Source: Vespa crabro (Eukaryota > Arthropoda > Insecta > Hymenoptera > Vespidae). From it: 64,000 bases of DNA. Numbering within the stretch: the stretch's first letter is position 1; every line of letters starts with the position of its first letter. The notes beneath the pieces were generated by a model. It saw only the letters and a list, made by a program, of their open reading frames with translations, did no database searches and was not told the DNA's origin. Location of the stretch: assembly GCF_910589235.1 (NCBI RefSeq), contig NC_060972.1, forward strand, positions 3,011,899-3,075,898, in the 5' to 3' direction. Position numbers and translations under genes: made by a program. Positions 40,209 through 47,393 of the stretch are shown piece by piece.

Positions 40209-41202
40209 GTGTATATATATATTCACACACGTAATATATTATAGTTCTCTTTAAAGGATAAGATGGATAATCTCAAGATGGATTTTATTGTATGTGCTAG
40301 TCCATATAAATTGAAACAATATTATACATGCCCACGTTATTTTATCACGTCGATTAGAATTTCAAATTTCACGACATTCACCTAGTATCATATTATTCTT
40401 TTTTCTTTTCGTCATTTCAATCCGTTTCGCTATCGAAGAGATTGAACTCGGATAAAAGAGATGGTCACGTGCGTTTCGCAATCCCATCTAACCGTGACAC
40501 ATTCTTTATTAAAATTTATTCCAGTAGTTGTGCGATGGAATGTATTATTGAGATAGATTATATGTGCCACTTTTAATATCCATCGCGTTTGTTGTCCTTC
40601 ATCCTTTCATAATGATTTGTATTAAATATATTGCTTATTAATTTTAATTATTCCATCATTTTCATAAATTTCTTTTCAATTTTTTCTTCTTCATTATTAT
40701 CGATATTTTTTTATATATCAATTAAATAATTTTCTATTGTTCTGTTTTACTATATGGCATTTTTAATATTTGTAGTTTAAATTGTCGTAAAAAGTACAAT
40801 AACTTAAATTTCTCTTAGTTCTCATAGTTCGTTTTAAAGTATATTACAATAACTTATGTTTGTCACAGATAAAAATTAATTCGTTTTCATTTTTAAAATA
40901 AATTCGAGAATTTAATAAAAATCAAAAGTTAGACAAAAAGTTACAAAATGTTCTTCGTGTTATTTATTGTATGCAAGCTGTTCAAACTGACGTGACTTCG
41001 TTTGAATATTCTCCTAAACCGGACGCCGTAGGTATTTAAATGTGTCGCCAAGTTTATCTGTACTAGAGCGCAAGCAAGAAGTAGCATGATTTTCCGGTAC
41101 AATGAATCTAGGACGCGAATCTTAAGATCTTTATAATCCTTTTTTCTATCTTCTTTTTTTATGAATATTTTCTTTACAGATAACAGCCTCACATAAAATT
41201 TG

Positions 41203-41245
<43 letters not shown>

Positions 41246-41761
41246 TTTAAATATATTATAATAAAAATATTTATATTTAAATTAATCTTGTATATATAGA
41301 GAAAAATGTATTATAAGATCAACAGAAACATTTCTTTTCATTTTTTTCTAAAAAAAAAAAAATACAAAAAATATCTATATGATTTTTTTTTCTCGATTAT
41401 ATTCTGTTACGTTAAGTATTATAAAAAGAAAAAATAAAACTATAAAAATTCCTGATGGAAGGGAGAAGATTGTAATGTGTGTTAGGAAAATAAATTTGTA
41501 AAAATTCTGAATTGAATGGAGAAAAAACGTATGTCAATAGAAATATACATACGTATACACGCGTGCATGCACACATACACACATACACACATAAATACGT
41601 ACATACATACATACATACCTGAGGAATTCGGAATAATCGAAGAAGATTGGCCACTTGGATTGATGTTACAGAACTTGCAGCTCCCACAACGCCACTGATA
41701 ACTTTACGAACGGTAGTTTTATTGCAATGATATTCAGCTCCGTCGATATTGCTTATCGATC
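5621..41761 (-). CDS. mGluR: Metabotropic glutamate receptor, group II-like (3' fourteen coding exons; 5' end outside window)
   Basis: Fourteen minus-strand exons join in phase to 852 residues ending in a stop; this matches Drosophila mGluR (DmGluRA, Gi/o-coupled family C receptor). Residues 1-390 are most of the Venus-flytrap glutamate-binding domain: SSVTSIQVANLLRLFRIPQ, the FFSTS loop, EESNYG and IGSDGW carry the usual Ser/Thr, Tyr and Asp ligand contacts. Residues 395-451 are the cysteine-rich domain with nine cysteines (VCSLPC, CCWHC and others). Residues ~465-716 hold seven membrane segments with the family blocks ASGRELSYVLL, LLTKTNRISRIF, KRPSFISPRSQ and GFTMYTTCVIWLAF. The tail contains PERNVRQNIMPS and a hydrophilic Asn/Thr/Lys-rich end. 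The exon at 41619 begins mid-domain, so signal peptide and the first ~100-150 residues are upstream of position 64000. Two introns are very long (21.4 kb, and >22 kb upstream). Alternative: the paralogue mGluRB, but the LBD motifs fit DmGluRA better. Confidence 0.95.
6164..6374 (-). CDS. mGluR: mGluR exon m (TM7 end, proximal tail)
   Basis: LYIILIRPERNVRQNIMPSR continues TM7 into the cytoplasmic tail; then Ser/Thr/Ala-rich sequence and MDCSTQSE with one base of a split Tyr before GTAAAC. Confidence 0.92.
6477..6628 (-). CDS. mGluR: mGluR exon l (TM6-TM7)
   Basis: AATTAG acceptor, GC completes Gly, then FTMYTTCVIWLAFVPLYFGT, GNHVALRITSMSVTISLSAT and VTIACLFTPK; phase 0 donor GTAAAC. Confidence 0.95.
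6946..7322 (-). CDS. mGluR: mGluR exon k (TM3 to TM5 and TM6 start)
   Basis: The largest coding exon (377 bp). FGAGFCFTVVYAALLTKTNR, the intracellular loop 2 block KRPSFISPRSQ that contacts G protein, GLVAVQILINGVWIVI, the extracellular LLVCNSYIDASYMIAF and TIYAVLTRKIPEAFNESKYI. Ends with G of a split Gly at GTAAGT. Confidence 0.96.
7452..7618 (-). CDS. mGluR: mGluR exon j (TM1 end to TM3 start)
   Basis: VTLFVCGVFLKHNDTPVVRA, SGRELSYVLLTGILLCYLVT and FALVLRPTNLVCSIQ, ending AG of a split Arg at GTAAGT. The VCSIQR Cys is the extracellular-loop cysteine at the top of TM3. Confidence 0.95.
7898..8056 (-). CDS. mGluR: mGluR exon i (cysteine-rich domain to TM1)
   Basis: Fifty-three codons in phase 0: IRHPNDETQCKNCEQGTVPD, ETHSTCSKIPEEFLRLESGW and the first half of TM1 (AIGAMSFSSVGIL). 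Completes the nine-cysteine module that links ligand domain and membrane domain. Confidence 0.94.
8253..8386 (-). CDS. mGluR: mGluR exon h (cysteine-rich domain, part 1)
   Basis: Acceptor TTGTTCCAG at 8387-8388 chosen because TG completes Met in phase with exon g. Encodes VQFKLGHNQTPESVCSLPCE, VGQAKKYVEGESCCWHCFNC and SQYQ. NQT is a sequon. A second AG about 50 bp further upstream (TTTAG before GAACACCG) would break the phase and was not used. Confidence 0.9.
8493..8642 (-). CDS. mGluR: mGluR exon g
   Basis: TTTTCAAAG acceptor, GT completes Gly, then LSGDEFRFDKNGDGPARYNI, IHFKQTEPGVYKWIRVGKYL and EGVLHLNMS, ending one base into a codon at GTAAGC. End of the ligand-binding domain. Confidence 0.93.
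8985..9091 (-). CDS. mGluR: mGluR exon f
   Basis: One base completes Arg, then DMHKDYCGSKVGLCDEMKP, TKGVQLLKYLRKVDFK and the G of a split Gly; GTGAGT donor. Lower lobe of the flytrap. Confidence 0.93.
9173..9347 (-). CDS. mGluR: mGluR exon e
   Basis: Acceptor GTTTCAG; FWEDHFQCRYPNSSLTP...VCNTQERLT...QLQFVSDAVMAFAYAF, then CG of a split Arg codon before GTACG. NSS is a glycosylation sequon. The helix QFVSDAVMAFAYA is highly characteristic of family C receptors. Confidence 0.94.
9782..9849. repeat. (GA)n-rich tract
   Basis: Imperfect GA dinucleotide run in the intron between exons d and e. Confidence 0.9.
10046..10297 (-). CDS. mGluR: mGluR exon d
   Basis: Begins with two bases completing Gly, then CIIFGSDQEVAGVMRAVRR, FSWIGSDGWSARGLV, EVEGTLSVQPQANP and FLNLTVENNRRNPWFV. 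The GSDGW Asp is a ligand contact in the family. Contains NAT and NLT N-glycosylation sequons. GTAAGT donor, phase 1. Confidence 0.95.
12361..12455. mobile_element. Decayed mariner-type MITE (older copy)
   Basis: The left end (TCAATAAGTAATATCGAAAT) and the reverse complement of the right end (CCAATAATTAATGTCGAAAT) are related to each other and to the terminal repeats of the element starting at 12465. The outermost bases are lost. Too decayed for a boundary call. Confidence 0.4.
12465..12585. mobile_element. Mariner-type MITE, 121 bp
   Basis: Starts TTAGGTTGGTCGATAAGTAA and ends with the inverted form TTATTTATTAACCAATCTAA, a ~25-30-bp terminal inverted repeat of the mariner type. It is flanked by TA on both sides (12463-12464 and 12586-12587), the expected target duplication. 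The AT-rich core has no transposase, so it is non-autonomous. Confidence 0.75.
12688..12832 (-). CDS. mGluR: mGluR exon c
   Basis: Acceptor TTTACAG; encodes AFEELEELLTKNDICIAV...VKDSGVAEETAYDNIV...LLTKPRAK and ends one base into the next codon (GTAAGA donor). Flytrap lobe 2. Confidence 0.94.
13260..13303. repeat. (CT)n microsatellite
   Basis: Perfect CT dinucleotide run over most of its length. Confidence 0.95.
14937..15135. mobile_element. Possible decayed mariner-like fragment
   Basis: TTAGGTTGATTCATAAATAA at 14937 resembles a mariner terminal repeat. A weak inverted partner (ACTTATGAAT) lies near 15120. No transposase is left, and the right boundary is a guess. Confidence 0.3.
16260..16820. 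repeat. Imperfect AT-rich tandem repeat, unit roughly 140 bp
   Basis: Blocks with TTATAACAAATTGTT, then an ATATATCTACGT-like stretch, then GATCATT and (T)CAATTTATAAAAAATTA recur four or five times. A satellite-like intronic array; copies are diverged and of unequal length. Confidence 0.55.
16846..17125. mobile_element. Fold-back element with ~65-bp inverted arms
   Basis: The left arm 16846-16910 and the reverse complement of 17061-17125 align along their length, with a perfect 13-bp core TCTCTACGACTTT (16872-16884 and 17087-17099). Between the arms is a perfect 22-bp palindrome at 17008-17029 built from GTAGTACTACTAG and its mirror. No coding capacity. Likely a non-autonomous DNA transposon or an inverted duplication; the target site is unclear. 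Confidence 0.55.
17831..17886. repeat. (TA)n microsatellite
   Basis: TA dinucleotide run with one C interruption near its start. Confidence 0.95.
20054..20224 (-). CDS. mGluR: mGluR exon b
   Basis: Fifty-seven codons, phase 0 at both ends (CACAG | ... | GTAAGTAAG). Encodes VSFFSTSPELSNKQRFEYF, IPSDHYQVKAM and GWSYVSIIYEESNYGIK: lobe 1/hinge of the flytrap with the S-T-S and EESNYG ligand motifs. It lies between the 7.2 kb and 21.4 kb introns. Confidence 0.95.
20855..20931 (+). promoter_or_regulatory. Promoter/first-exon-like box A
   Basis: GC-balanced island containing CCAATCAACG (CCAAT box at 20860-20864) and ending in AAAG|GTAATTAGTATATATTTT, a plausible 5' splice site at 20932. The flank after the donor is repeated in box B 456 bp further on. 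Confidence 0.3.
21281..21388 (+). promoter_or_regulatory. Promoter/first-exon-like box B with NRF-1-type palindrome
   Basis: TGCGCATGCGCA at 21281-21292 is a perfect NRF-1/Ewg-type site and GCCATTTTGG at 21327-21336 a YY1/Pho-type site, both typical of housekeeping promoters. Downstream ACAG|GTAATTAATATACATTTT is a donor at 21389 whose flank resembles that of box A. Suggests alternative promoters for a plus-strand nested transcript. No transcript evidence. Confidence 0.35.
22553..22663 (+). ncRNA. Structured RNA-like element, copy 1 (left bracket)
   Basis: Shares GCAGCAACCTCCATGTGGTG, AAATCGGTATT and CACTACCG...AATGGCTG with the copy at 32428. Two helices can form: GATCTC (22554-22559) with GAGATC (22584-22589), extended by a G-U pair, and CGGTATTACGTACG (22597-22610) with CGTACGCACTACCG (22639-22652). 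The arms differ from copy 2 in compensating ways. I do not recognise an RNA family. Confidence 0.5.
23261..23296 (+). promoter_or_regulatory. Initiator-like box, first copy
   Basis: CGTGCGCAATGCGATCAT followed by AGAGTCAGTG. TCAGT (23287-23291) is the arthropod initiator. No TATA at -30. A close relative sits at 63905-63940. Confidence 0.3.
23349..23413 (+). promoter_or_regulatory. Core promoter: TATA box, initiator and DPE-like sequence
   Basis: TATAAAAT at 23349-23356 lies 32 bp before the A of the initiator TCAGT (A at 23381), the textbook spacing. GGTCG at 23409-23413 fits the DPE consensus but is one base off the usual position. Together this is the best plus-strand promoter in the intron. 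Confidence 0.45.
23381..23625 (+). ncRNA. Predicted first exon of nested plus-strand transcript
   Basis: Runs from the predicted start to the strong donor ACAT|GTAAGTATAT at 23626. Only very short frames occur (e.g. an 18-codon one), so it appears non-coding. It is more GC-balanced than its surroundings. Confidence 0.35.
23770..23920 (+). ncRNA. Predicted second exon with 16-bp repeats
   Basis: Acceptor TTTTTAATTACAG ending 23769, donor GTAAGTGAAA at 23921, preceding intron 144 bp. Contains tandem GTTTCATCGATTCAAC units at 23788-23835. No long frame. Where it splices next is not clear. Confidence 0.35.
24110..24140. repeat. (TTA)n microsatellite
   Basis: Trinucleotide run within the nested locus. 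Confidence 0.9.
24188..24209 (+). ncRNA. 10-bp hairpin with 2-nt loop
   Basis: TAATTAACAG (24188-24197), TG, CTGTTAATTA (24200-24209): perfect arms. Same minimal-loop design as the palindromes at 27715-30164. Confidence 0.45.
24252..24279 (+). ncRNA. 9-bp hairpin
   Basis: GAAATCGGG (24252-24260) and CCCGATTTC (24271-24279) are perfect arms around a 10-nt loop. Confidence 0.45.
24457..24485 (+). ncRNA. 9-bp hairpin
   Basis: CTTTCATTA (24457-24465) and TAATGAAAG (24477-24485) are perfect arms; TTC/GAA continues the stem after a bulge. Confidence 0.45.
24511..24597. repeat. 17-bp AT tandem repeat
   Basis: About five copies of AATTTTTCAATAAATTA directly before structured module 1. Confidence 0.85.
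24619..24848 (+). ncRNA. Four-hairpin structured module, copy 1
   Basis: Four successive stems: H1 TATGTATATA (24638-24647) with TATATGCATA (24655-24664, one U-G); H2 TACCGC (24692-24697) with GCGGTA (24719-24724), enclosing GGG/CCC; H3 AGAGTTG (24736-24742) with CAACTCT (24757-24763); H4 TTACCAC (24768-24774) with GTGGTAA (24778-24784). A TCATCATC-type tail and a CT-rich stretch follow. Two more copies lie at 25927 and 27793 in the same orientation. Could be a SINE-like retroposon, but the structure is better conserved than the sequence. Confidence 0.6.
24955..25026 (+). ncRNA. 12-bp interrupted stem
   Basis: GTTTCTC (24955-24961) plus CCCAT (24965-24969) pair with ATGGG (25014-25018) plus GAGAAAC (25020-25026). 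GC-balanced sequence, so not a trivial AT hairpin. Confidence 0.4.
25402..25413. other. 12-bp perfect GC palindrome
   Basis: TGCCCCGGGGCA, self-complementary and exceptional in this AT-rich window. Lies in a GC-rich patch about 25380-25460 with further GGGTG/CACCC pairing. Confidence 0.5.
25927..26160 (+). ncRNA. Four-hairpin structured module, copy 2
   Basis: Same order of stems as copy 1. H1 is now fully Watson-Crick; H2 closes with U-G (TACCGC/GCGGTG); H3 AGAGTTG/CAACTCT; H4 TTACCAC with loop GAC and GTGGTAA. (ATC)n tail and TTTTGTTTGAGCCCTTGC follow, as in copy 1. Confidence 0.6.
26500..27250 (+). other. GC-balanced part of nested locus without open frame
   Basis: Markedly less AT-rich than the rest of the intron, with frequent TGCGT words and no long reading frame. 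A hairpin GGAGATG (27190-27196) with CATCTCC (27208-27214) lies near its end. Function unknown; probable exon of the nested RNA. Confidence 0.3.
27333..27600 (+). repeat. 33-bp tandem repeat
   Basis: AAAGTCGAGTCATTGCA starts at 27421, 27454, 27487, 27520, 27553 and 27586, exactly 33 bp apart, with degenerate units before (27333). Each unit has a TTTTTAAATTA spacer. All frames contain stops, so it is not protein coding. Confidence 0.9.
27793..28018 (+). ncRNA. Four-hairpin structured module, copy 3
   Basis: First ~105 nt almost identical to copy 2 (H1, H2). H3 has been replaced by a different stem, ATTGTAAAA with TTTTACAAT extended by a G-U, at the same place. H4 keeps TTTACCAC...GTGGTAAA but its loop has grown and contains GAGT...ACTC. 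(ATC)n tail follows. Confidence 0.6.
28022..28132. repeat. 9-bp tandem repeat (GATTATTCT)n
   Basis: About eleven units, the last eight nearly perfect, between module 3 and the first complete palindrome unit. Confidence 0.9.
28465..28554 (+). ncRNA. ~90-nt hairpin unit A1
   Basis: Outer helix AAATGTATA/TATGCATTT (one U-G), then TTTG/CAAG with U-G extension, then ATAT-G-ATA/TAT-AA-ATAT, then the apical GCACTC/GAGTGC at 28514-28527. A 5' bulge with GGCAGCC sits under the apical stem. Same architecture as A2 and A3. Confidence 0.55.
28735..28888 (+). ncRNA. Two-hairpin unit B1
   Basis: CCTT (in GCATAAGCCTTG) pairs with AAGG (in GTAAGGATATAC) and encloses two stems: TGCACTC/GAGTGCA at 28795-28810 and CTGCATT/AATGCAG at 28838-28855. 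Confidence 0.45.
29072..29160 (+). ncRNA. ~90-nt hairpin unit A2
   Basis: AAATGTATA/TATATATTT (G-U), CTTG/CAAG, ATAT-G-ATA/TAT-AA-ATAT and apical GCACTC/GAGTGC at 29120-29133. Confidence 0.55.
29235..29275. repeat. (GA)n microsatellite
   Basis: GA run inserted between units A2 and B2. Confidence 0.9.
29402..29543 (+). ncRNA. Two-hairpin unit B2
   Basis: TCTT/AAGA replaces the CCTT/AAGG of B1 (compensated). Apical stems TGCACTC/GAGTGCA (29449-29464) and GCATTC/GAATGC (29494-29507). Confidence 0.45.
29759..29849 (+). ncRNA. ~90-nt hairpin unit A3
   Basis: CTTG/CAAG kept; the third helix becomes ATAT-GA-TTTA with TAAA-ATAT, a compensated change; apical TGCACTC/GAGTGCA at 29809-29824. Outer helix has one mismatch. 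Confidence 0.5.
30060..30192 (+). ncRNA. Two-hairpin unit B3
   Basis: CTTG (in AAATCTTGATAA) with CAAG (in ACTCAAGC) encloses CCACACTC/GAGTGTGG (30102-30119) and TGCATTC/GAATGCA (30149-30164). Confidence 0.45.
30541..30584 (+). ncRNA. Two-tier hairpin
   Basis: AAGTGTCT (30541-30548) with AGACACTT (30577-30584) encloses GATGT (30560-30564) with ACATC (30572-30576). Single copy. Confidence 0.4.
30688..30721 (+). ncRNA. 12-bp hairpin with one bulge
   Basis: GGTATACAAAAT pairs with ATTTTGTAATACC around a TGCGTATGC loop. Too short for a normal miRNA precursor. Confidence 0.35.
31606..31990 (+). repeat. Tandem repeat of 3'-splice-site-like units
   Basis: Five units of 77-105 bp, each with TTTTATRTTCACAG (or TTCCAG) ending at 31617, 31694, 31786, 31891 and 31981, followed by TTATATAAAATTYGCATA-like and TTGCTTGTTTAATTATAA-like blocks. 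Each looks like an acceptor preceded by its branch region. Confidence 0.6.
32428..32538 (+). ncRNA. Structured RNA-like element, copy 2 (right bracket)
   Basis: Same layout as 22553-22663. GGTCTC (32429-32434) with GAGACC (32459-32464) replaces GATCTC/GAGATC, and CGGTATTGCTTG (32473-32484) with CAAGCACTACCG (32515-32526) replaces the CGTACG version. Flanking G-U pair conserved. Confidence 0.5.
33768..33836. repeat. (AGAGCAAAAG)n then (GA)n
   Basis: Four to five 10-bp units passing into a GA run. Confidence 0.9.
35721..35952. promoter_or_regulatory. GC-balanced intronic island, possible enhancer
   Basis: Stands out from poly-T/CT-rich surroundings by mixed composition and CG-containing words, with no open frame. 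It may be conserved non-coding DNA; comparison with related species would decide. Confidence 0.25.
40131..40203. repeat. (CT)n followed by (TA)n
   Basis: Compound dinucleotide microsatellite. Confidence 0.95.
41619..41761 (-). CDS. mGluR: mGluR exon a (first visible)
   Basis: Acceptor TTTTTTCAG then two bases completing a codon, then SISNIDGAEYHCNKTTVRKV and the conserved SSVTSIQVANLLRLFRIPQ block; donor GTATG after CAG (phase 0). Ligand-binding lobe 1, including the Ser that contacts the amino-acid moiety of glutamate. Confidence 0.92.
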
Positions 41762-42406
41762 CTGAAAAAAAGAAAACAATTATAAAAATAATCTTATTAA
41801 GTGTACTCTATATGCATCATAGACATTTTCTAGTATAGTAATTTTATTTTATATATACGAGAAGAAACGAAATTGAATTTTGTACATAGAATATATTTTT
41901 ATCTTTTCAATACGTTTCTCGATATGTGAATATTATAATGCAATTAGTTGAGAGAATAGAGAATATCGTTTCATATGAAAATTATAGCATACTGTGTTTT
42001 AATCGTAATATTAAATTAGTTTCGTTATGATATAGAACCGATATTTTGGTCTACTCATTATTGAAACTTGAACTCCTTCATGAAATTATTTTATCCTTCA
42101 AACGAGTGAATACTTGAATGAATTAATTGTTTGATCAATCGTTAATAACGAGTAATTTACTTTAGCAATAAATATTCAATCAATGAAAATATGAAAAATA
42201 AAATGTTATTTCAAATGGTCGAAAATATCTTTAGCTTTCTCTCTCTTCTCTCTCTTTCTTTTGATAGAAACATCAATTTGTATCTTCTTAATATCTTTCC
42301 ACGAAATTTATTTGTGTCATTTTGTGGTTTATGTAAAATATAATATTATGTAGAAAAATATCACGAACGGAATGTTCGTTTTCTGTCTCATCCGTCTACT
42401 TTATAT

Positions 42407-42506
<100 letters not shown>

Positions 42507-44250
42507 TGTGATATCAAGATAGATTCGCAACAGTATAGTAGTAGCACCTGTTGAATTGGAGACCAATTTACGTAGAACAATGCCGAACTGTCCTTTCGTA
42601 AAAATTATTTTTTTTTCTCTTTTAGTTTAGAAAATGAATACATTTTTTTCCTTATTAATAAAAATACAAAAGTCTACCATGAGAGATAAAATGCATTAGC
42701 ACTTTGGAATATTTTATAAATGCACAATTTCATATTCTACGTTTTTATTGGATTTTAAAAACACGAAATATTTGTTACAATTTTCGCTAAATCGACTGAA
42801 CTTTAGAAAGTGAATGATAAGAAAAATAGAAAGAGAAAGAGAGAAGGAGAAAAAAAATAGAAGAAATGCATGGAAAAATTTTAACAAAGAGATATTTAAC
42901 AGAGAAAATGGTTTGTATCTCGTTAGAAAAATACAGATATCATATTTTTCCATGTATAGTACACCATTTCACATAAAAAGTATACCGTGAAAATTACAAA
43001 AAATTGTTAATGACACGCCTGTTTATTTATATTTAATAAATAAGTTAGATATAAATGATAGCAATGATACTATCGAATGCTTCTCAATCAGTCTAATAAT
43101 ATTGGAGTAATAACGTTGTAACATAAATCAGAAATGTATCTGTAACGATAGAATTGTTTTGGATTACGTGAAACGTGCTTAACTATAGTGCTACAAGATG
43201 TACCATGAATACAAGTATGTTTGAGTGTATGTATCGTACACACGCGTATCTACAATACAGGTATGTTTGTATGTATGTATCGATGTATACATGGATATAT
43301 AAAGAGGTTTGCACTATCAACTCTCGTTAGCATCTCTCGCTTTAGTAGTAAACTATTTGTGACAGAATTAAGATTTAATTAATATTGGTAATAGTAGGAA
43401 CATGTATAATAAGGTTTCATCAAAGACATGATTTTCTTTGTCGATTAAATTAAATATTCAAGGATTGGATGGAAATTAATCTTTACTAATTTGAAGGATT
43501 TTATTGAGAATTGAGATATTAAGTGTGAATAGAAATTTATTGAATGTTAATTATTAGATTATTAATTAAAATGATTAATTATTATGATAATTATAAAAGA
43601 ATAATTGTTACAATGAAACTTTATATCGAAATTTTAAATATTATTCCATTAATTTAATACAAATCAAATTAGTCATATTTTTAGGTATTATTCAAAAGAA
43701 TAAAAATAATGTAGGAACACACTATTATCGTTGATTTACTTATAATTATTAGAATTATTAGAATTATTACTCTAATATTAGAACATTTATTTAGATTGAA
43801 AATATACATCTGGAAATATTAAATATTGTTAAAGTAGTTAGACACAAATTGAATATTTAGATTTTTAACAATTTTGCAAAAATATTGCAAAAATATTGCA
43901 AATAAGAATTAAAACAGAGTGTATAGGTATGTCGTAAATTTATGGTATGTAGCTTTTAAACTTTGTGAGTAGTTCGAGAAGGGATTTTAGCAGCACGGGT
44001 CGAAATGATGGAAAAGAGAGGGTAAGTTCATTTGTTTGCATTTCTGATGACGCGAGTAAGAAAATTGAATAGTCTTAGGAGAAGATTAAGACCGTTGGAA
44101 GGAGGTTGAAACTTCTGAACGTATTCGCGTGATAATCCTTCAGAGCTTCTCGCGAACTTGTAATTAATTCATCGCCTTGCGAACGTTTGACCTTATCTTG
44201 TATAATGGTTAAGAACGCGCTATTGTTAGACACGTAATTTTTTGAAAATC

Positions 44251-44285
<35 letters not shown>

Positions 44286-44581
44286 GCTATCACAGCACAA
44301 TTCAAGACGCATTTCTTCTTATAACGTAACGAAAGAAGAGAAAAAAGGTAAATGCTGAAGCAGCGAAAGTCTGAAAGAAAAAAAAAAAAAAATCGAAGAG
44401 AAAATCGAAAAAAAAAGAAAAAAACGAAGAGAGAAGAATCGTCTATTGCTTTTAGTTGCTTTGCAGTTGGAGTATTCCAGTACCAATAAAACGTCATTTG
44501 AGTCCTCTCTTTCTACGAGCACGTTCGCAAGTTTGTACGTGCTTCTTTTTGTGGAATATTTTCTAAGATAGCTTTATATCA

Positions 44582-44583
<2 letters not shown>

Positions 44584-44630
<47 letters not shown>
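44584..44630. repeat. (CT)n microsatellite
   Basis: CT dinucleotide run. Confidence 0.95.
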
Positions 44631-44633
<3 letters not shown>

Positions 44634-47296
44634 CCTCTTTTTCTTTTTATTCATTTCTATTATATCTTGAGGATAACTGTTTTTCTATGTACGTATCTCG
44701 CATTATTACATTTATTGAACATATTTTCCTTCTTTAATATTTTAATTAAATTCTAATAAACCTTCGTGTTATCTTATGTTTTCTTTGCTTTAGTACAATA
44801 GTAGTAATATTTACTACTACTACTAAAGCGAGTACACAAATTCATGAAGGTACGAATAAAACAAGCTCGTTTTTTATTCTTTATTTTAAGAGAACTTGTA
44901 TTTCTGAAGTACTTGAAATATATAGAGAACGATAATGTATTTCGTAAGGTTATCAAAATTGTGGAAGAATTCATTATTTTCATTATGATAGTATAGAATT
45001 TTCTTTAAGAACGTTCATTTTCTTTATAATTTATTTTTTGTGATGTAGAGAAATATTTGAGATCAATATTTTTTTTTAGATTCATTAAAATTAATTACAT
45101 ATATTTAAACAATATTGAATTTATTTTTTTGAAAATGAATTTCATCCTTGGAGTTCATAAATTCATTGTTTCACATCAATCTCGAAATTCACGTCTCGAT
45201 TCCATTATTAAGGTTAATCCGATATCGTAGATCATATGTTCCAGTTATAAGTTGAACCCTACTCTATCATGATATCCGAACGAAGCGAATCGCCGTGGAA
45301 TCAAATGTATATCAAGAGAAAGTTTGGAGATTCGATTTAAAGTCAGTGTATTAAGTGGATCTCTCTATGATAACGTCATATACAAGGCATCAACCGAACG
45401 ATCTAGTTGGCATTAATACATCGACTATATCCATGGATTATATTAATACGATAGTGATTCATAGCGAGTTGCAAAACGTTATTCTTATCGTTAATCCTCT
45501 TATGCGGCACATACATATGTAAATCAAATGCTAATAAGAATAATTAGAATACAGATTTCAGGTTAATTACTAAATTATATATATTATTAATGATTGCCAT
45601 AACTTTTGAAAAAGAATTTAGTTGACGTCATTCGTCACAGAAAAAATTGTTCAGAATTGATACACTTCTATTGAGTCCGATGAAAAAGTTGATCTCGTTT
45701 TTTTTTTTTTTTTTTTTTTTTATTTCATTCTTTGTTTATATTCTTTTTTTTTTTACATAAAATAATACCTAAACCAATCGATACGCGTAAAGCCGAACAT
45801 GGACAATGGATTTTTTTTTTGCAAAATAATAAAATCCACGATGAAATATGCTTGGTTATTTACTCACGGATCCAGTTTTCTATTCGTTTGTACGTTACAT
45901 GTACGATGAATACACCGGATGGATTGAAAAGAAACGGAAATGTGCTTGTGTGTATACTCGAATAGTATAGTTGTCCATCAATCGATAAACTCTTCCTTTT
46001 CCCTTTTTCCAATGGACGATAGAATTTATTACAAGTATACTTTTTTATTTTCTTTTTATTTTTTTCTTTTCTTTTTTTTTTCTTTTTTAAGTTCGTGCAA
46101 ATAAAAATATAAAAAATTTCGTGGTTATCAATGATGACAACGACGACCGACGATGATTTTTCGTTATTCGTTCGTTTATAAAGATACGTTTTTATTTTTT
46201 TTTTGTTTTTTTTTTTTTGTTTTTTTTTATCATTTGTATTTTTGTTTTTATAGAAAGAAATAATATGAATAGATGTTAACAATTATGTAGAAATGGAGAT
46301 ATCAGTTCGATTGGGTTGCTCGAATTTATCGGTATCAGTTCGTACTTAATTTCCGATGCCATTGATTGAATCTTTGCTAATCCCAAAACTCCGCTACCCT
46401 TTTTAACCGAATGAAAACGTGAATGAAAGAAACCTTTTCGTCATCTTTTTTATTTCGAATAATGCATTTATTCTCATTCTTCTCGTTGTCTATAGAAAGT
46501 TAGTTGATCGCGTATTTCCAAGATTTTACTTCAATTTAACATTTCCCATCGATCCGTCGAACGATATCATATGCGCGATTTTATATCAATAGATATATAT
46601 ATATTTTTTTTTTATCTCGTCAGATGTTTCTTTCATCGATGAAAACCATCATTTTCTCTTGCTTTTTATCGACATCATTTCAAAAGAAAACCAACGAATA
46701 GATTAACATGGCAATATGGTTGGACGAATGATTATCATTTTTTTTTTTTTGTGAATAATAGAGGCTTGATAAAATGAATTAATCGAATTATCTGATATTG
46801 CGTGAGAAGATGAGGGACTATTTTTAATTATTTTTCTCATTCTTTTTTTATTTTTTTATATTTTTATATTTTTTTATTAATATGCAAAAATAATGAGGAA
46901 GGCTAATTATATACTACAAAATCGGATTTTTCATTAATTTAATATTTCAATGAGAAAATCGATAAAATATTAAATAGTTATAAATAATATCGTAATCTTT
47001 AGATGAAAAGTTAATTAATCAAAAGAATATTTTTTTTTTCATCGTTAAAAAACGAGAACATGCAGAAAGGAAAAATAATTAATTTCGTTGTAAATTAATT
47101 AATAAATTCGAGATATAAATTAATGATTTGAAGAGACATAAGAGATAATGAACATTGAGAAAGGTGATATGCTCGAATGCAAATGATTTAATTGGACCGA
47201 CAAGACTAGGGAGAACTTGGAAATCTCTTTGCGCAAATACTAGCTATGGTATTCTAGTAAGTGTGCAAAAGGAAGCATCATACTGCAGTATATATG

Positions 47297-47340
47297 TATA
47301 TGTATATATATATGTATGTATGTATGTATGTACGTATATA

Positions 47341-47389
<49 letters not shown>
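47297..47389. repeat. (TATG)n then (TA)n
   Basis: Compound AT microsatellite. Confidence 0.95.

Positions 47390-47393
<4 letters not shown>

Larger units (their letters stand above)
20225..41618 (-). other. mGluR intron a/b (21.4 kb), hosting the nested plus-strand RNA-like locus
   Basis: One uninterrupted intron by exon phasing. 20.8-32.5 kb carries promoter-like boxes and structured repeats, listed separately. 32539-41618 is mostly AT-rich DNA with microsatellites and a few GC-balanced islands (about 32760-33060 and 35721-35952) that could be regulatory. No open frame with recognisable homology exists in it. Confidence 0.7.

Noticed and set aside
47160..47270. ATGCAAAT octamer and homeodomain-type site near 47180
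   Set aside because: Short AT-rich motifs are expected by chance in this composition.
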